A DNA stretch of 64,000 nucleotides from Argonema galeatum A003/A1 (GTDB lineage Bacteria > Cyanobacteriota > Cyanobacteriia > Cyanobacteriales > Aerosakkonemataceae), in the NCBI RefSeq assembly GCF_023333595.1, contig NZ_JAIQZM010000012.1, positions 62,001 through 126,000 on the forward strand. Reading direction: 5' to 3'. This document shows positions 1 through 8,515 of this stretch, in pieces (the first letter of the stretch is position 1; every line of letters begins with the position of its first letter). Position numbers and translations under genes: made by a program. The notes beneath the pieces were generated by a model. The model saw only the letters and a list, made by a program, of their open reading frames with translations. It searched no databases and was not told the DNA's origin.

Positions 1-440
1 AAAAAAACTCGGTAAGCGGGAAACTCAGTCCCTAAAGGGCTGAGAGGAAAGCGACTCGTGCGGTTTTAACCGCCGTGAATATTTTGTGACCATTACCGCC
101 TTGGGATTGCAAGGGCTCGGTGTACTTTTGTGTTGCACTTTCAACGGGACAATTACCATCTCAAGCTTCGCAATCATGTACGCATAACGGCTTGCTCCGA
201 AGAGCCTCCCTTTCGGGGTAATGTTAGCTTCGCCAAGGTTTTAAGAGCTTTTTAGACTTGCAGCACTGTCTCAGTGACCTTAAAACTGTTTAACTGCAAA
301 TGACAGAGCCGGGAACTAGCTTCGCATGACCGGGTGTCGTGACTCAAAAAACGTAGTCAGTTAAGACTTAGGCTGGTCAGTATGGCTGACTCGATTACTC
401 TTGCAAGCCCAGTCCCTTTAGGGCTGGGTTACTGACCTCT
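1..440. other. Gene-free region with paired hairpins, possible IS200/IS605-type remnant
   Basis: No convincing coding frame is seen here. Two near-identical hairpins with T-containing stems sit at 24-44 (CTCAGTCCC, loop TAAA, GGGCTGAG) and 408-428 (CCCAGTCCC, loop TTTA, GGGCTGGG), and a third short hairpin GCGGTT/AACCGC lies at about 61-74. Paired imperfect hairpins at both ends of a short segment are typical of IS200/IS605 elements and their non-autonomous derivatives, but no tnpA or tnpB is present in the window. petA, which often follows petC in cyanobacteria, is not seen here. The assignment is tentative. Confidence 0.3.
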
Positions 441-522
441 AATTACAACGATTCCGTGACCAACCAAGGTCAAATCAATCGGTATCAGCTTTCAATCAAA
501 CTGAGGAATGAGTAACTAAATA

Positions 523-546
523 ACTCAGCACTCAGCACTCAGCACT
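523..546. repeat. Heptanucleotide tandem repeat (CAGCACT) beside the petC stop
   Basis: About three copies of a 7-bp unit, ACTCAGC/CAGCACT, directly abut the 3' end of petC. Short tandemly repeated heptamers are a known feature of filamentous cyanobacterial genomes. No function is evident. Confidence 0.85.
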
Positions 547-548
547 AT

Positions 549-1088
549 TTATTTCCACCAGGGTGCAACGCCAGTGCGGAAGTCTGTTTCAGTCCAAGAC
601 GTAAAGGTAATCTTGTCGTCTGCCACAGCGGCGTGTGCTAGTGCCAGGGAGAGGGGTGCTGGTCCCCGCACTACTTTGCCCGTTTTGTCGTACTGAGAAC
701 CGTGACAGGGGCATTTAAACTTGTTTTCAGCGACGTTCCAAGGTACGACACAGCCTAAGTGGGTGCAGATAGCGTTGATACCGTAATCTGCAATGGCTTT
801 GTTATCGTCTACCACAATGTAGGTGGGGTCACCTTTGAGTCCTTGGGCGAGGCTGCGATCGCCTGCGCTGTGAGTGGTCAGATATTCGCTCACAATGATG
901 TCGTTACCCAGTGCGTCTTTGGCGATGACTCCACCACCAGTACCACCAGCAGATGGGGGGATAAAGTATTTGACGACGGGATATAGTGCCCCCAGTGCCG
1001 TTCCCGTGATTGTGCCAAAAGTTAGCAAATTCATAAACTGACGACGCCCCATATCGGGAACGTCTGCCGATCCTGAAACTTGAGCCAT
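549..1088 (-). CDS. petC: Cytochrome b6f Rieske iron-sulfur protein
   Basis: Encodes the 179-residue Rieske [2Fe-2S] subunit of the thylakoid cytochrome b6f complex, which takes electrons from plastoquinol and passes them to cytochrome f. The cluster-binding motifs CTHLGC and CPCHGS are both intact and about the expected distance apart, and an N-terminal membrane anchor (about residues 18-42) follows the conserved [10 protein letters not shown] segment. An upstream in-frame ATG at 1118 would add ten residues, but the family normally starts [15 protein letters not shown], so the ATG at 1088 is preferred. petA usually follows petC; it is not in the 548 bases available downstream. The gene diverges from the DUF3067 gene. 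Confidence 0.97.
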   Translation of the reverse strand: MAQVSGSADVPDMGRRQFMNLLTFGTITGTALGALYPVVKYFIPPSAGGTGGGVIAKDALGNDIIVSEYLTTHSAGDRSLAQGLKGDPTYIVVDDNKAIADYGINAICTHLGCVVPWNVAENKFKCPCHGSQYDKTGKVVRGPAPLSLALAHAAVADDKITFTSWTETDFRTGVAPWWK

Positions 1089-1284
1089 AAAATATGCTTG
1101 TGTGTGTATCTTTGTCAAGATTCTGAGTGAAAACTCAGATTTTTCTCACCATGCTTTGTGAACCTGCAATCCGCCGCTACACGGCAAAGTCTCCAAAATG
1201 TTTTGAGAAACTGATGTACAACTTTCACAGGGGTATTATTACATTTTTTGACCCCCGTCTCATAATGAGAATTTAGGTATTTCA

Positions 1285-1315
1285 ATCCAAAATCCAAAAT
1301 CCAAAATCCAAAATC
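1285..1315. repeat. Heptanucleotide repeat (ATCCAAA) abutting a start codon
   Basis: Four tandem ATCCAAA units run to within a few bases of the ATG at 1318. They occupy the place where a Shine-Dalgarno sequence would be expected, and none is seen. Confidence 0.85.
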
Positions 1316-1317
1316 GA

Positions 1318-1635
1318 ATGACAGGACGAGACTTACGCCAGATATTACTAAATAAGTGGGGACGCTCTTACGATATTCAAGTGCGGCGGATTCAGGGCAA
1401 GATTTTTGTCCAGATTATGTGGAAATATCTGGAACAGGCGTCTTTTCCGCTCAAAGAGGCTGATTATATGGCTCATCTGGATATCATTGCCAGTTATATC
1501 GAGGCTTGGGGTGGTGCGACACAGGTGCAAGAATATATTGAGCAGACAAAAGATCGGCCCCGACTCGGTAAGGCGGTTAGCATTCCGATTGATTTGGGCG
1601 ATCGCGCTTCTGAGTGGATAATAGAAGATTCTTAA
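1318..1635 (+). CDS. DUF3067 family conserved cyanobacterial protein
   Basis: A 105-residue soluble protein with the pattern of the DUF3067 family (start [14 protein letters not shown], then [18 protein letters not shown] and a central ASYIEAWGG). The family is conserved in cyanobacteria and plastid-bearing eukaryotes, but I know of no settled biochemical role. The start is the first ATG after the heptamer repeat. It is divergent from petC and only 17 bases upstream of menB, so co-transcription with menB is likely. The association with b6f and phylloquinone genes suggests a photosynthesis-related role, which is inference. Confidence 0.85.
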   Translation: MTGRDLRQILLNKWGRSYDIQVRRIQGKIFVQIMWKYLEQASFPLKEADYMAHLDIIASYIEAWGGATQVQEYIEQTKDRPRLGKAVSIPIDLGDRASEWIIEDS

Positions 1636-1652
1636 CCTCTACACGCCGATCT

Positions 1653-2486
1653 ATGCAAGTTGAATGGCAAACCGCCAAAACCTACGAAGATATCCTTTAC
1701 CACAAAACGGACGGCATCGCTAAAATAACTATCAATCGTCCCCACAAGCGAAATGCTTTTCGTCCGAAAACAGTTTTTGAACTCTACGATGCTTTTGCTG
1801 ATGCTCGCGAAGATACCAGTATCGGTGTAGTGCTTTTTACTGGCGCTGGGCCTCATACGGATGGGAAGTATGCTTTTTGTGCTGGTGGGGATCAAAGCGT
1901 GCGGGGAAATGCTGGCTATGTGGGTGAAGATGGGGTGCCGCGACTGAATGTGTTGGATTTGCAGCGGCTGATTCGATCGATGCCGAAGGTGGTAATTGCG
2001 TTGGTGGCTGGATATGCGATCGGTGGCGGTCACGTACTGCATATTTTGTGCGATTTGACAATAGCGGCAGACAATGCAATTTTCGGTCAAACTGGCCCGA
2101 AAGTTGGCAGCTTTGATGGTGGATTTGGTGCTAGTTATTTAGCCAGAATTGTGGGGCAAAAAAAGGCGCGGGAGATTTGGTATTTGTGTCGGCAATACAA
2201 TGCAGAACAAGCGCTGGAAATGGGTTTAGTTAATTGTATTGTGCCTGTGGAACAGTTGGAAGAGGAAGGGATTAAGTGGGCCAGGGAAATATTAGAAAAA
2301 AGTCCGATCGCGATTAGGTGTTTGAAGGCTGCTTTTAATGCTGATTGTGATGGACAAGCGGGTTTGCAAGAGTTGGCTGGGAATGCCACTTTACTTTATT
2401 ACATGACTGAGGAAGGTGCGGAAGGGAAACAGGCGTTTTTGGAGAAGAGGGAACCGGATTTTAAGCAGTATCCTTGGTTGCCTTGA
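1653..2486 (+). CDS. menB: 1,4-dihydroxy-2-naphthoyl-CoA synthase
   Basis: Crotonase-fold enzyme that closes the second ring in naphthoquinone synthesis, converting O-succinylbenzoyl-CoA to 1,4-dihydroxy-2-naphthoyl-CoA. In cyanobacteria the product leads to phylloquinone of photosystem I. The 277-residue length is typical. Visible family segments are [14 protein letters not shown], the CoA-site [11 protein letters not shown], the oxyanion region [10 protein letters not shown] and [13 protein letters not shown]. An upstream in-frame ATG at 1614 overlaps the previous gene and adds non-family sequence, so the start at 1653 (MQVEWQ) is chosen. The start of menG, which acts later in the same pathway, lies at the other end of the window. 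Confidence 0.96.
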   Translation: MQVEWQTAKTYEDILYHKTDGIAKITINRPHKRNAFRPKTVFELYDAFADAREDTSIGVVLFTGAGPHTDGKYAFCAGGDQSVRGNAGYVGEDGVPRLNVLDLQRLIRSMPKVVIALVAGYAIGGGHVLHILCDLTIAADNAIFGQTGPKVGSFDGGFGASYLARIVGQKKAREIWYLCRQYNAEQALEMGLVNCIVPVEQLEEEGIKWAREILEKSPIAIRCLKAAFNADCDGQAGLQELAGNATLLYYMTEEGAEGKQAFLEKREPDFKQYPWLP

Positions 2487-2560
2487 CCTCACCCCCTAAC
2501 CCCCTCTCCGTTGACGGAGAGGGGGGACAAGAGTTTACCTCACCCCCTAATATCATGTCC
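2487..2560. repeat. C-rich intergenic repeat with hairpin
   Basis: Two CCTCACCCCCTAA units flank a hairpin CCCCTCTCCG/CGGAGAGGGG just after menB. The same kind of CCTCACCCC hairpin element recurs at 18857-19035. The hairpin could help terminate menB transcription. Confidence 0.6.
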
Positions 2561-2625
2561 GGGCGATTAGCCATAGTTAAATATTTGGTATACTCGGCAC
2601 GGGCACAAACTGTTCTTTTTGATTT

Positions 2626-2699
2626 GTAGGGGCGAAGCATTCCGGCAAATATCTTTGGGTTCAACCAACAAATTAATGCCGGAATGCTTCGCCCCCTAC
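2626..2699. repeat. Small palindromic element (MITE-like) with GTAGGGGC termini
   Basis: Arms of about 22 bp (GTAGGGGCGAAGCATTCCGG and its complement, one extra C on the right) surround a roughly 30-base centre. It has no coding capacity. Elements with the same GTAGGGGC...GCCCCTAC ends but different inner arms occur at 26860-26923 and 45892-45958. Confidence 0.75.
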
Positions 2700-2790
2700 T
2701 GGGTTAAAAAAGCTCGCTCTATGACCGTGAACAGTATAGTCAGGATTTCATGGCTGAGTTGTCAGAAGAAACGATCGCAACTCGCCCACC

Positions 2791-3063
2791 TGCGAATCAA
2801 TTCGCTTTTCTTATAGCAAAAGTCCTCTTTAGAGGACTGGAAAAGCGTTTTTAGTCCACTCACCCGCCTGCGAATCAATTCGCTTTTCTTATAGCAAAAG
2901 TCCTCTTTAGAAGACTGGAAAAGCGTTTTTAGTCCACTCACCCGCCTGCGAATCAATTCGCTTTTCTTATAGCAAAAGTCTTCTTTAGAGGACTGGAAAA
3001 GCGTTTTTAGTCCACTTAAGTGGACTTGAGCTATTAGCCTGGGGTTTAAACCCCAGGCGGGAT
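2791..3063. repeat. Tandem 78-bp repeat, three copies, with flanking hairpin
   Basis: Three copies start at 2791, 2869 and 2947, exactly 78 bp apart and differing by only a few bases. Each holds TGCGAATCAATTCGC and an AGTCCTCTTTAGAGGACT palindrome. The array ends with TTAGTCCACTTAAGTGGACT and a hairpin in GCCTGGGGTTTAAACCCCAGGC. Because 78 is a multiple of three it creates a false repetitive reading frame on the minus strand. A related element occurs at 58620-58850. Confidence 0.9.
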
Positions 3064-3158
3064 AACAGCGCAGGTGCAAGATCTGAATTCATCTGTATAC
3101 TGGCCGATCGACACAAATCTTATACCTATCCAAGCTCGAACTATATTTCTCTCCTCAA

Positions 3159-4544
3159 TTACCTCATATAACTATTTTTGACATACTCTTTTATAACGGT
3201 ATTCAAACTAAAAAATGTTGTCTTATCCTCCTCTTTTGCCTCGACTAATAACCGGATTACTAGCGAGCGCATGGCATTCACTAAATTCGATACCGATAAT
3301 TGCAATATCTTTAAAATATCCGGCAAAGCAACAGGTTGGCTTTCCTTCGCTAAATGAATCATTACTGCTAACTCTTGCTGCGTTAAACGCTGAAACTGTT
3401 GGTATAATTGCCCTTGCAAAGATTCCTCTAAGATTAACGCATCGCATTGCAGAAAGTCAGAGACGCTACCGCCAAATAAGTCTTGAATCGTGCTGGCGGT
3501 CAATTCTAGCCACAGAGGATTACCTTGATAGGTAGTAATTAAAGTTTCCCAAGTGTCTTCGTCTGATAATTTACGGTCTTTCAGTATTTCTTTTGCTGCT
3601 AATCCTAAACTGCCTAAAACTAATGTTCGCACGTAGTTATTATTTACTTCTGATTTGGCAATTTCTCTCGGTTTCTCCCAACTATTGATAAACAAACAAC
3701 TATTGTGATTGACTTCGGCAATTAGTTTGAAAAATAACTGATAATCTTCATATCCAGTTTTATATTGACCTGCGAGTTGTCCGCTGCAAAAAAGCATTTG
3801 CACGTCATCGATAATAATCAAACAGCGATATTGGCGTAAGTAGTTGAGGAGTTGGGATATTTGCGTTTCGATGTTTTGGGGGATGTCCGCTTGCTGGGGA
3901 AAGATTTGCAACAGATTGGTGAGAGTTGCATTGAGAGTTGGGGAAAAGCGGAGACTGCGATAGATTATGTAATCGAAATGGGTTTTTATTTGTTCTATTA
4001 GTCGTAATGAAAGTGTAGTTTTGCCGATTCCGCTAATTCCCAGAAGTGCGATGAGGCGAGTGCGATCGCATATTATCCAGTTTTCGAGGGTGGTGAGTTG
4101 GGAAGTGCGATCGTAAAATCTGAAGATTTCCGGTGCATCGCCTAAGTCGATGTGCGGTTGATTTGGGGTTTGTGGGGAGTTTGAGGGAGATGTGGGCGAT
4201 CGGACTGTTTCTGGACAGATATTGACATTATTATTAACTGTAATAGTCTGGCAAATAAGAGGGGATGAAATATTGTTGTTTTGGTAAACAGTCGCCTTAT
4301 CAATTTTAGCCCTAAAATTCGCTTTAGTAATCTCTTCTCCCAATCCTTCTGATAATATTTTCCATAGTTTTGAACCAATATCTCTCACATGACCTTCACT
4401 TGCATGAGTTTCTTCTGCAATTTTCCAGTATTTCTGACCTTGGAGAGTACCCCGCAGTATAGCTTCTTGCAGATAGTCTAAGTGTTCTCCTGTTTTTACG
4501 AAAACTACCTCGTCTGCAACTTTCAGGATGTCCGGGATGTCCAT
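3159..4544 (-). CDS. HTH/NB-ARC-type STAND ATPase (461 aa)
   Basis: Residues 1-80 form a helical, HTH-like domain (KTG, QKYWKIAEETHASEGHVRDIG) of the kind found at the N terminus of many cyanobacterial NB-ARC and vMAP-type proteins. A low-complexity Asn/Ser/Pro linker follows, then the EIFRFYDRTSQLTTLENW entry segment and an NB-ARC ATPase with P-loop GISGIGKT (about residue 170) and Walker B CLIIIDDVQ. There are no C-terminal WD40 or TPR repeats, so it is a short STAND protein whose sensor or effector must be another protein. It is divergent from the membrane-protein/dynamin operon, with TCCG iterons in the shared promoter region. The same N-terminal domain appears alone in the 27775-28263 gene. 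A role as a signalling or regulatory switch is inferred. Confidence 0.82.
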   Translation of the reverse strand: MDIPDILKVADEVVFVKTGEHLDYLQEAILRGTLQGQKYWKIAEETHASEGHVRDIGSKLWKILSEGLGEEITKANFRAKIDKATVYQNNNISSPLICQTITVNNNVNICPETVRSPTSPSNSPQTPNQPHIDLGDAPEIFRFYDRTSQLTTLENWIICDRTRLIALLGISGIGKTTLSLRLIEQIKTHFDYIIYRSLRFSPTLNATLTNLLQIFPQQADIPQNIETQISQLLNYLRQYRCLIIIDDVQMLFCSGQLAGQYKTGYEDYQLFFKLIAEVNHNSCLFINSWEKPREIAKSEVNNNYVRTLVLGSLGLAAKEILKDRKLSDEDTWETLITTYQGNPLWLELTASTIQDLFGGSVSDFLQCDALILEESLQGQLYQQFQRLTQQELAVMIHLAKESQPVALPDILKILQLSVSNLVNAMRSLVIRLLVEAKEEDKTTFFSLNTVIKEYVKNSYMR

Positions 4545-4579
4545 AAATCAAGGAGATGCTACGCTTTTCCAGTATTGTA

Positions 4580-4635
4580 TCCGATCTTTCCGACATTTCC
4601 GACAAATTAGGCCCATAAAGTTCCCGACATTTCCG
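4580..4635. promoter_or_regulatory. TCCG iterons in divergent promoter region (9-bp period)
   Basis: TCCG tetramers begin at 4580, 4589, 4598 and 4632, with a variant CCCG at 4623. The repeat unit is about TTTCCGACA at 9-bp steps, in two blocks. They lie between the divergent NB-ARC gene (start 4544) and the membrane-protein gene (start 4706). This could be an operator for the HTH domain of either neighbour (NB-ARC or dynamin protein). A comparable array is at 28307-28378. Confidence 0.6.
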
Positions 4636-4705
4636 ACTGACAGAGCCTTAGATTTTCGCTCATCATGTTTGTTGAAGAGTTCTCTCTGCTAGAGAAACAA
4701 AAATC

Positions 4706-5053
4706 ATGGATGAATTTTTCAGAAAAGGTGCTTCTATTGGATTGCCCTTTATCATACTTCTCATTACTATGGCATCAACAGGTTTAGCTGGAGCGGCTGC
4801 AATTACAGCAGCACTTGCAATGTTAGGGCCGGGGGGCATGGTTGGTGGTGTTATCCTATTAGGTATGGTCGGATTAGCAACCGATATGCTGTCGAAATAT
4901 GGATTACAAGCATTGCTCATAGGCATTTATCAGCAGCGAAGATCTAACGGTGAATCCTTAGAGAAGCTGTGTAATGAAATCAAAAATCTGCCAATCTCTC
5001 GCGAATTAAAACTTGTTATAAGAAATGAAATAGGTTGTCAAAGATCGCTTTAA
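4706..5053 (+). CDS. Small glycine-rich membrane protein upstream of HTH-dynamin
   Basis: 115 residues with two hydrophobic segments (about 10-30 and 36-60) rich in Gly and Ala (LAGAAAITAALAMLGPGG), followed by a charged C-terminal tail. The composition suggests a two-pass inner-membrane protein of holin or pore type, but no family is recognised. It is 54 bases upstream of the dynamin-like gene on the same strand and probably co-transcribed. The equivalent slot of the 28-29.5 kb locus also encodes a small membrane protein. An effector or membrane anchor role is inferred. Confidence 0.65.
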   Translation: MDEFFRKGASIGLPFIILLITMASTGLAGAAAITAALAMLGPGGMVGGVILLGMVGLATDMLSKYGLQALLIGIYQQRRSNGESLEKLCNEIKNLPISRELKLVIRNEIGCQRSL

Positions 5054-5107
5054 CTTAGGCGAATTGCAGATGCTTTGGAATAGGTGAATCTCCTTGATGA
5101 GAGTATT

Positions 5108-7351
5108 ATGAATATTAATTTTCGACGATATCGAGAACAACAGGGCATGAGCCAACAAGAAGTTGCTAGTCGGCTCAGAATTTCTCTGGATCAAGTTAGG
5201 CATGGCGAACAGTTTCCTGCAAAAGTTCCAATGGGACTGGCAATGAAATGGATACAAGTCTTGGGGGTTGATCTCGCAGCTGCGATGTCGGAAGAAACCC
5301 CACCACTCCAAGGAATTGAACCTGGTTTTCCTTACGCTGAACTTTATCGGAGGCTAGAGTTACTTAATCAGTACATTAATGAAACGCCCCCTCTGGATGA
5401 ATTTGATTTTCCCACAAAGCCACCTCTACCTAATGATGTCCAAAGACAAATTCAGGACTATTACCAAAAACCTAATGTTGTTTTAACGGGAGAATTTGAC
5501 ACAGGAAAATCCCATCTAGCAAATAGTATTTTAGGAAGTAAAAATTTACCTGAAAGCTATCAGCCTGCCACAAAACTGATTACAATTATTCGTCATCTTG
5601 CAAATCGTCCCCATTGGTTTAATGCTGATGTTTGGATTATTAATGAGGACTTTTGGCAAGATGAATATGGTAAGCATACAATTGACTTAAAATTCTTAGA
5701 CGATCGGAAACGTTGTGAAAAGCATCGTTTGTATTCTGGCTCCTTCGATATTCTCGAAAAGTATGCCGTACACAAATATGACAATAGTAAAACCGAGATA
5801 GGAGGGCATACTGCTATAGTTTATCTTGACTCCCCATTGCTAAAAGCTTGCAACCTGATCGATCTCCCAGGCTACTCGGATCAACCTGATGAAATCTCAA
5901 AGGATGTTGAGAAAGCTAATAGCGCAACTCAGATTGCAGATATCTTGATCTACACTTCACTTGCAAAAGGTCACATCAATGGTCAAGATATGCCCCGACT
6001 TACCAATTTGCTGCGTTTATTACCTACTCCAGAAAATGAATCTCAAAACTTTCCGACTCTAGGTAATCTATTTATTGTAGCGACACACGCCGATCCCAGC
6101 ATTTCTAATACTGAGCTTCCTAATATCCTGAATAATGCCTCAGCTAGACTTTATAACCACCTTAATGAAACTGCAATACAGAAGCGCAGAGAGGCAACAA
6201 ATCGCGAGATTACTTTGGATGATGTGCGAAAGCAATTTTTTACGTTTTGGACAGAAAGGCCCGATCGCTGTCAACGTTTATTTGATGAGTTAACCAAAAT
6301 ACTTGCTGAGTATTTTCCTGAATCAATCCAGTGTCGGGTCGATCGCGAAATTAATGCCATCAAAAATGATAATAAAAAACAATGTGCTGAACAAATTGAG
6401 CAATATCAGCAAACACTTGCCAATATAGAAGAGTCTCGAAACGTTCTTAAAGAAGCTGAGGCTAATGAACCTGCCCGTCAACAAGAAATGCAGCAAAGGC
6501 GCAATCATGTTAGGAAACGCATCAAGGAGTTGGAACAAGATACCGAAAAATCATTTCAGAGGTATGCAGAATCAGTAATCAATGTAAATTCTATTGAGCA
6601 AACTATCCGCAAGAGATATAACAACAAGAAGGAAGCTCAAGAATATGTTGCTGGTTATCTGGTGGATCTGTTACAAAGTAATTTGGAAACTTCGATCAGC
6701 GCGAATTCGGAAAAATTAAGGGCTGAAATAGACGCTTTTTTAGAAGGATACCCACAGCTTAAACTTCCTAAAAAAGACGGAATAGAGGTATCTATTCCCT
6801 TCGATACAAAAGGAGCTTTTCTAGGTGGAATAGCCGGATTAGGTGCTTATGGTGCTTTAGCTGCTTGGGCAGCAGGTCTTGGGAATCTTGGTGGCTATAT
6901 CTTGGTAGCAAAATTGGTTAGTCTCTTGTCAGCACTTGGTATTAGTATCGGTGGCGGAACAGCAGCAGTAATTTCTTTTATTGCTGCTATCGGTGGCCCG
7001 ATAGTGCTAGGAATTGGTTTAGCTGCTGGATTAGCTTCTTTAATATTTGGCTTATTTGGGGAAGCTTGGCAAAATCGTTTAGCAAAACAAATTGTTAAAT
7101 ACTTTGAAGAACAGGATGTTTATGGAAAGTTACTCAGAGGAAACAAACAGTATTGGCAAGATACAGCTACAGCTTTTGAAAAAGGTGCCGAAGCAGTAGA
7201 AGCTGCCTGGAAAGACAATCTTGAGCATTTACGAGAACTCGTTTCTCCTGATACTCAGTCAAGAGAACGCATTGAGGAAATTATTAAAAAGCTGGAGGTA
7301 CTGAGAAGTTTTTTCGCCGACATTCCCTGGACTATACAGGGAGAAGGGTAG
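5108..7351 (+). CDS. XRE-HTH / dynamin-like GTPase fusion
   Basis: A 747-residue protein. Residues 1-55 are an XRE-type HTH (RRYREQQGMSQQEVASRL). A dynamin-family GTPase follows, with P-loop GEFDTGKS (about residue 128), G3 DLPG and a VATHAD segment. Next comes a long coiled coil rich in Gln and Glu (about 420-510), a glycine/alanine-rich hydrophobic stretch (about 570-660) of the membrane-inserting kind seen in bacterial dynamins and LeoA-like proteins, and a helical C terminus. The in-frame GTG at 5084 is an alternative start, but the ATG at 5108 has a purine-rich GATGAGAG upstream and places the HTH at the N terminus. Bacterial dynamins are linked to membrane remodelling and phage defence; the fused DNA-binding domain is unusual and suggests self-regulation at the adjacent iterons (inference). 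Confidence 0.85.
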   Translation: MNINFRRYREQQGMSQQEVASRLRISLDQVRHGEQFPAKVPMGLAMKWIQVLGVDLAAAMSEETPPLQGIEPGFPYAELYRRLELLNQYINETPPLDEFDFPTKPPLPNDVQRQIQDYYQKPNVVLTGEFDTGKSHLANSILGSKNLPESYQPATKLITIIRHLANRPHWFNADVWIINEDFWQDEYGKHTIDLKFLDDRKRCEKHRLYSGSFDILEKYAVHKYDNSKTEIGGHTAIVYLDSPLLKACNLIDLPGYSDQPDEISKDVEKANSATQIADILIYTSLAKGHINGQDMPRLTNLLRLLPTPENESQNFPTLGNLFIVATHADPSISNTELPNILNNASARLYNHLNETAIQKRREATNREITLDDVRKQFFTFWTERPDRCQRLFDELTKILAEYFPESIQCRVDREINAIKNDNKKQCAEQIEQYQQTLANIEESRNVLKEAEANEPARQQEMQQRRNHVRKRIKELEQDTEKSFQRYAESVINVNSIEQTIRKRYNNKKEAQEYVAGYLVDLLQSNLETSISANSEKLRAEIDAFLEGYPQLKLPKKDGIEVSIPFDTKGAFLGGIAGLGAYGALAAWAAGLGNLGGYILVAKLVSLLSALGISIGGGTAAVISFIAAIGGPIVLGIGLAAGLASLIFGLFGEAWQNRLAKQIVKYFEEQDVYGKLLRGNKQYWQDTATAFEKGAEAVEAAWKDNLEHLRELVSPDTQSRERIEEIIKKLEVLRSFFADIPWTIQGEG

Positions 7352-7420
7352 TTAAAAAATCAAGGGATTCTCATCGCCAAAAACCACCAAAATTATGAAT
7401 TGATTCGGTGTTTGAGATTA

Positions 7421-7456
7421 GCGATCGCACTCCCATCTTCTCCAAAATGCGATCGC
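7421..7456. repeat. HIP1-bounded mini-repeat
   Basis: A 36-bp unit bounded by GCGATCGCACTCCC and AATGCGATCGC, lying directly after the relE stop codon. The ends form an inverted repeat through the palindromic HIP1 octamer. Related units recur at 8038-8122, 9217-9328 and 9963-9999, between the TA modules of this array. Confidence 0.8.
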
Positions 7457-7458
7457 AC

Positions 7459-7722
7459 CTATTTATAAACATCTCCACGAGAACCAATCGCAGTCACAAT
7501 ATATAATTGATTCTCCCTATCTTCTTTAAACAACACCCGATATTTACCAACTCGCAACCGCAACTCAGGGCGACCTTTAAGTGGCTTGATGTCAAGTCCT
7601 GTGGGATCGTTAATTAAAGTATCCAAGGCATTAACAATACGCACTTGGTCATCTGGCTGCATCCGTTCCAGATAGCGTTGCGCTGGTTTCAAAAGAATAT
7701 AATCAGTCAATTTTTTTTCCAA
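7459..7722 (-). CDS. relE: RelE/ParE-type toxin
   Basis: 87-residue toxin of the RelE/ParE mRNA-interferase fold. The hallmark C-terminal strands LRLRVGKYRVLFKED and IVTAIGSRGDVY are intact, as is the N-terminal KPAQRYLERM helix. It overlaps the 3' end of its antitoxin gene by 20 bases, the normal antitoxin-first order. It would cleave translated mRNA in the cytoplasm when free of antitoxin. Confidence 0.9.
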   Translation of the reverse strand: MEKKLTDYILLKPAQRYLERMQPDDQVRIVNALDTLINDPTGLDIKPLKGRPELRLRVGKYRVLFKEDRENQLYIVTAIGSRGDVYK

Positions 7723-7948
7723 AAAGCTTTTGCTTTAGTTCTTTTGAAGATATCCCGCGATCGCGCCCCGCCAAATAATCTTGCCAAGCAGCTTCGCTTT
7801 CAGCTATTTCTTCGGCTGGAATTACTTCCAAATCTCCTTCTACTTCTACTCCCCGATCGAGTAAATTTTTCAATTCTTCTGATAACCGCAGTTGCTCGGA
7901 GATAGAAAGGCTTTGAACTTGATTGAGTACCTCGTTATAAGTAGGCAT
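7703..7948 (-). CDS. Antitoxin of the RelE module
   Basis: 81-residue protein beginning MPTYNEVLNQVQSLS, a helical N-terminal pattern common in cyanobacterial antitoxins, followed by an acidic disordered tail that would wrap the toxin. The same N-terminal sequence type opens the antitoxin at 8505-8738, so the two are paralogues fused to different toxin-neutralising tails. Confidence 0.85.
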   Translation of the reverse strand: MPTYNEVLNQVQSLSISEQLRLSEELKNLLDRGVEVEGDLEVIPAEEIAESEAAWQDYLAGRDRGISSKELKQKLFGKKID

Positions 7949-8037
7949 AGATTTAATGTTAAAACTGTTGCTTTTGATTTGATTTTATTATATAGCGTTT
8001 TAGTTGCGCTCGCAAGGATAGTCAAATTTGATGCAGT

Positions 8038-8122
8038 CGATCGCACTCCCATCTTCTTCAAAATGCGTTGGCGTAGCCTGCCGTAGGCATTCGCACTCCC
8101 ACCTTGACCAAAATGCGATCGC
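8038..8122. repeat. HIP1-bounded composite repeat
   Basis: Starts with CGATCGCACTCCCATCTTCTT and ends AATGCGATCGC; in between is one copy of the palindromic unit GCGTTGGCGTAGCCTGCC plus GTAGGCATTCGC. It separates the RelE module from the vapC remnant. Confidence 0.8.
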
Positions 8123-8127
8123 CCAAC

Positions 8128-8515
8128 CTAATTAAATGGATTTAACACACTTAACCCATTAACACGCCTAAAATCATTCACATTGCGAGTGAATAAAACA
8201 CATCCCTCTATTAAAGCGCAAGCTGCAATTACAGCATCAGCTAGTTTCAATCTATAAATATCGACGAATTTGGGCTGCACCATCTAAAACTGATTCCGTC
8301 AATGATACGCAGTTAAAAAGCCTCAAAAATTCGCGCATCTCATTCGCTTGTTCTTCTGTTAATGCCGGGTAACAAAGTAACTCCACCCAACTAATCGGAC
8401 AGTAGAAAGCCTCTGCATCTCCAGCTTCAATTTCATCAAATATAGGCTTAACTTCCGGCTCATTATTGAAGTAGTAAATCAGGATGTTCGTATCCAGAAG
8501 ATATTTATTGCTCAT
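8128..8515 (-). pseudogene. vapC: VapC-type PIN toxin, frameshifted
   Basis: The first 87 codons encode a PIN-domain start (YLLDTNILIYYFNN, then PISWVELLCYPAL) and stop at 8252 after IRRYL. In the next frame the expected PIN end resumes immediately: LKLADAVIAACALIEG, TRNVNDFRRV and LNPF, ending at 8128. The lesion is a 4-base TTAT duplication in the run TATTTATAGA; removing it restores a toxin of about 128 residues with all acidic positions. The duplication could revert by slippage. It overlaps its antitoxin gene by 11 bases. Confidence 0.85.

Noticed and set aside
2791..3015. Possible CRISPR array
   Set aside because: The copies are contiguous 78-bp units without variable spacers, and no cas genes are present.
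2762..3079. 105-residue reading frame on the minus strand with three repeated segments
   Set aside because: It is created by the 78-bp tandem repeat, whose length is a multiple of three. There is no family similarity and no ribosome-binding site.
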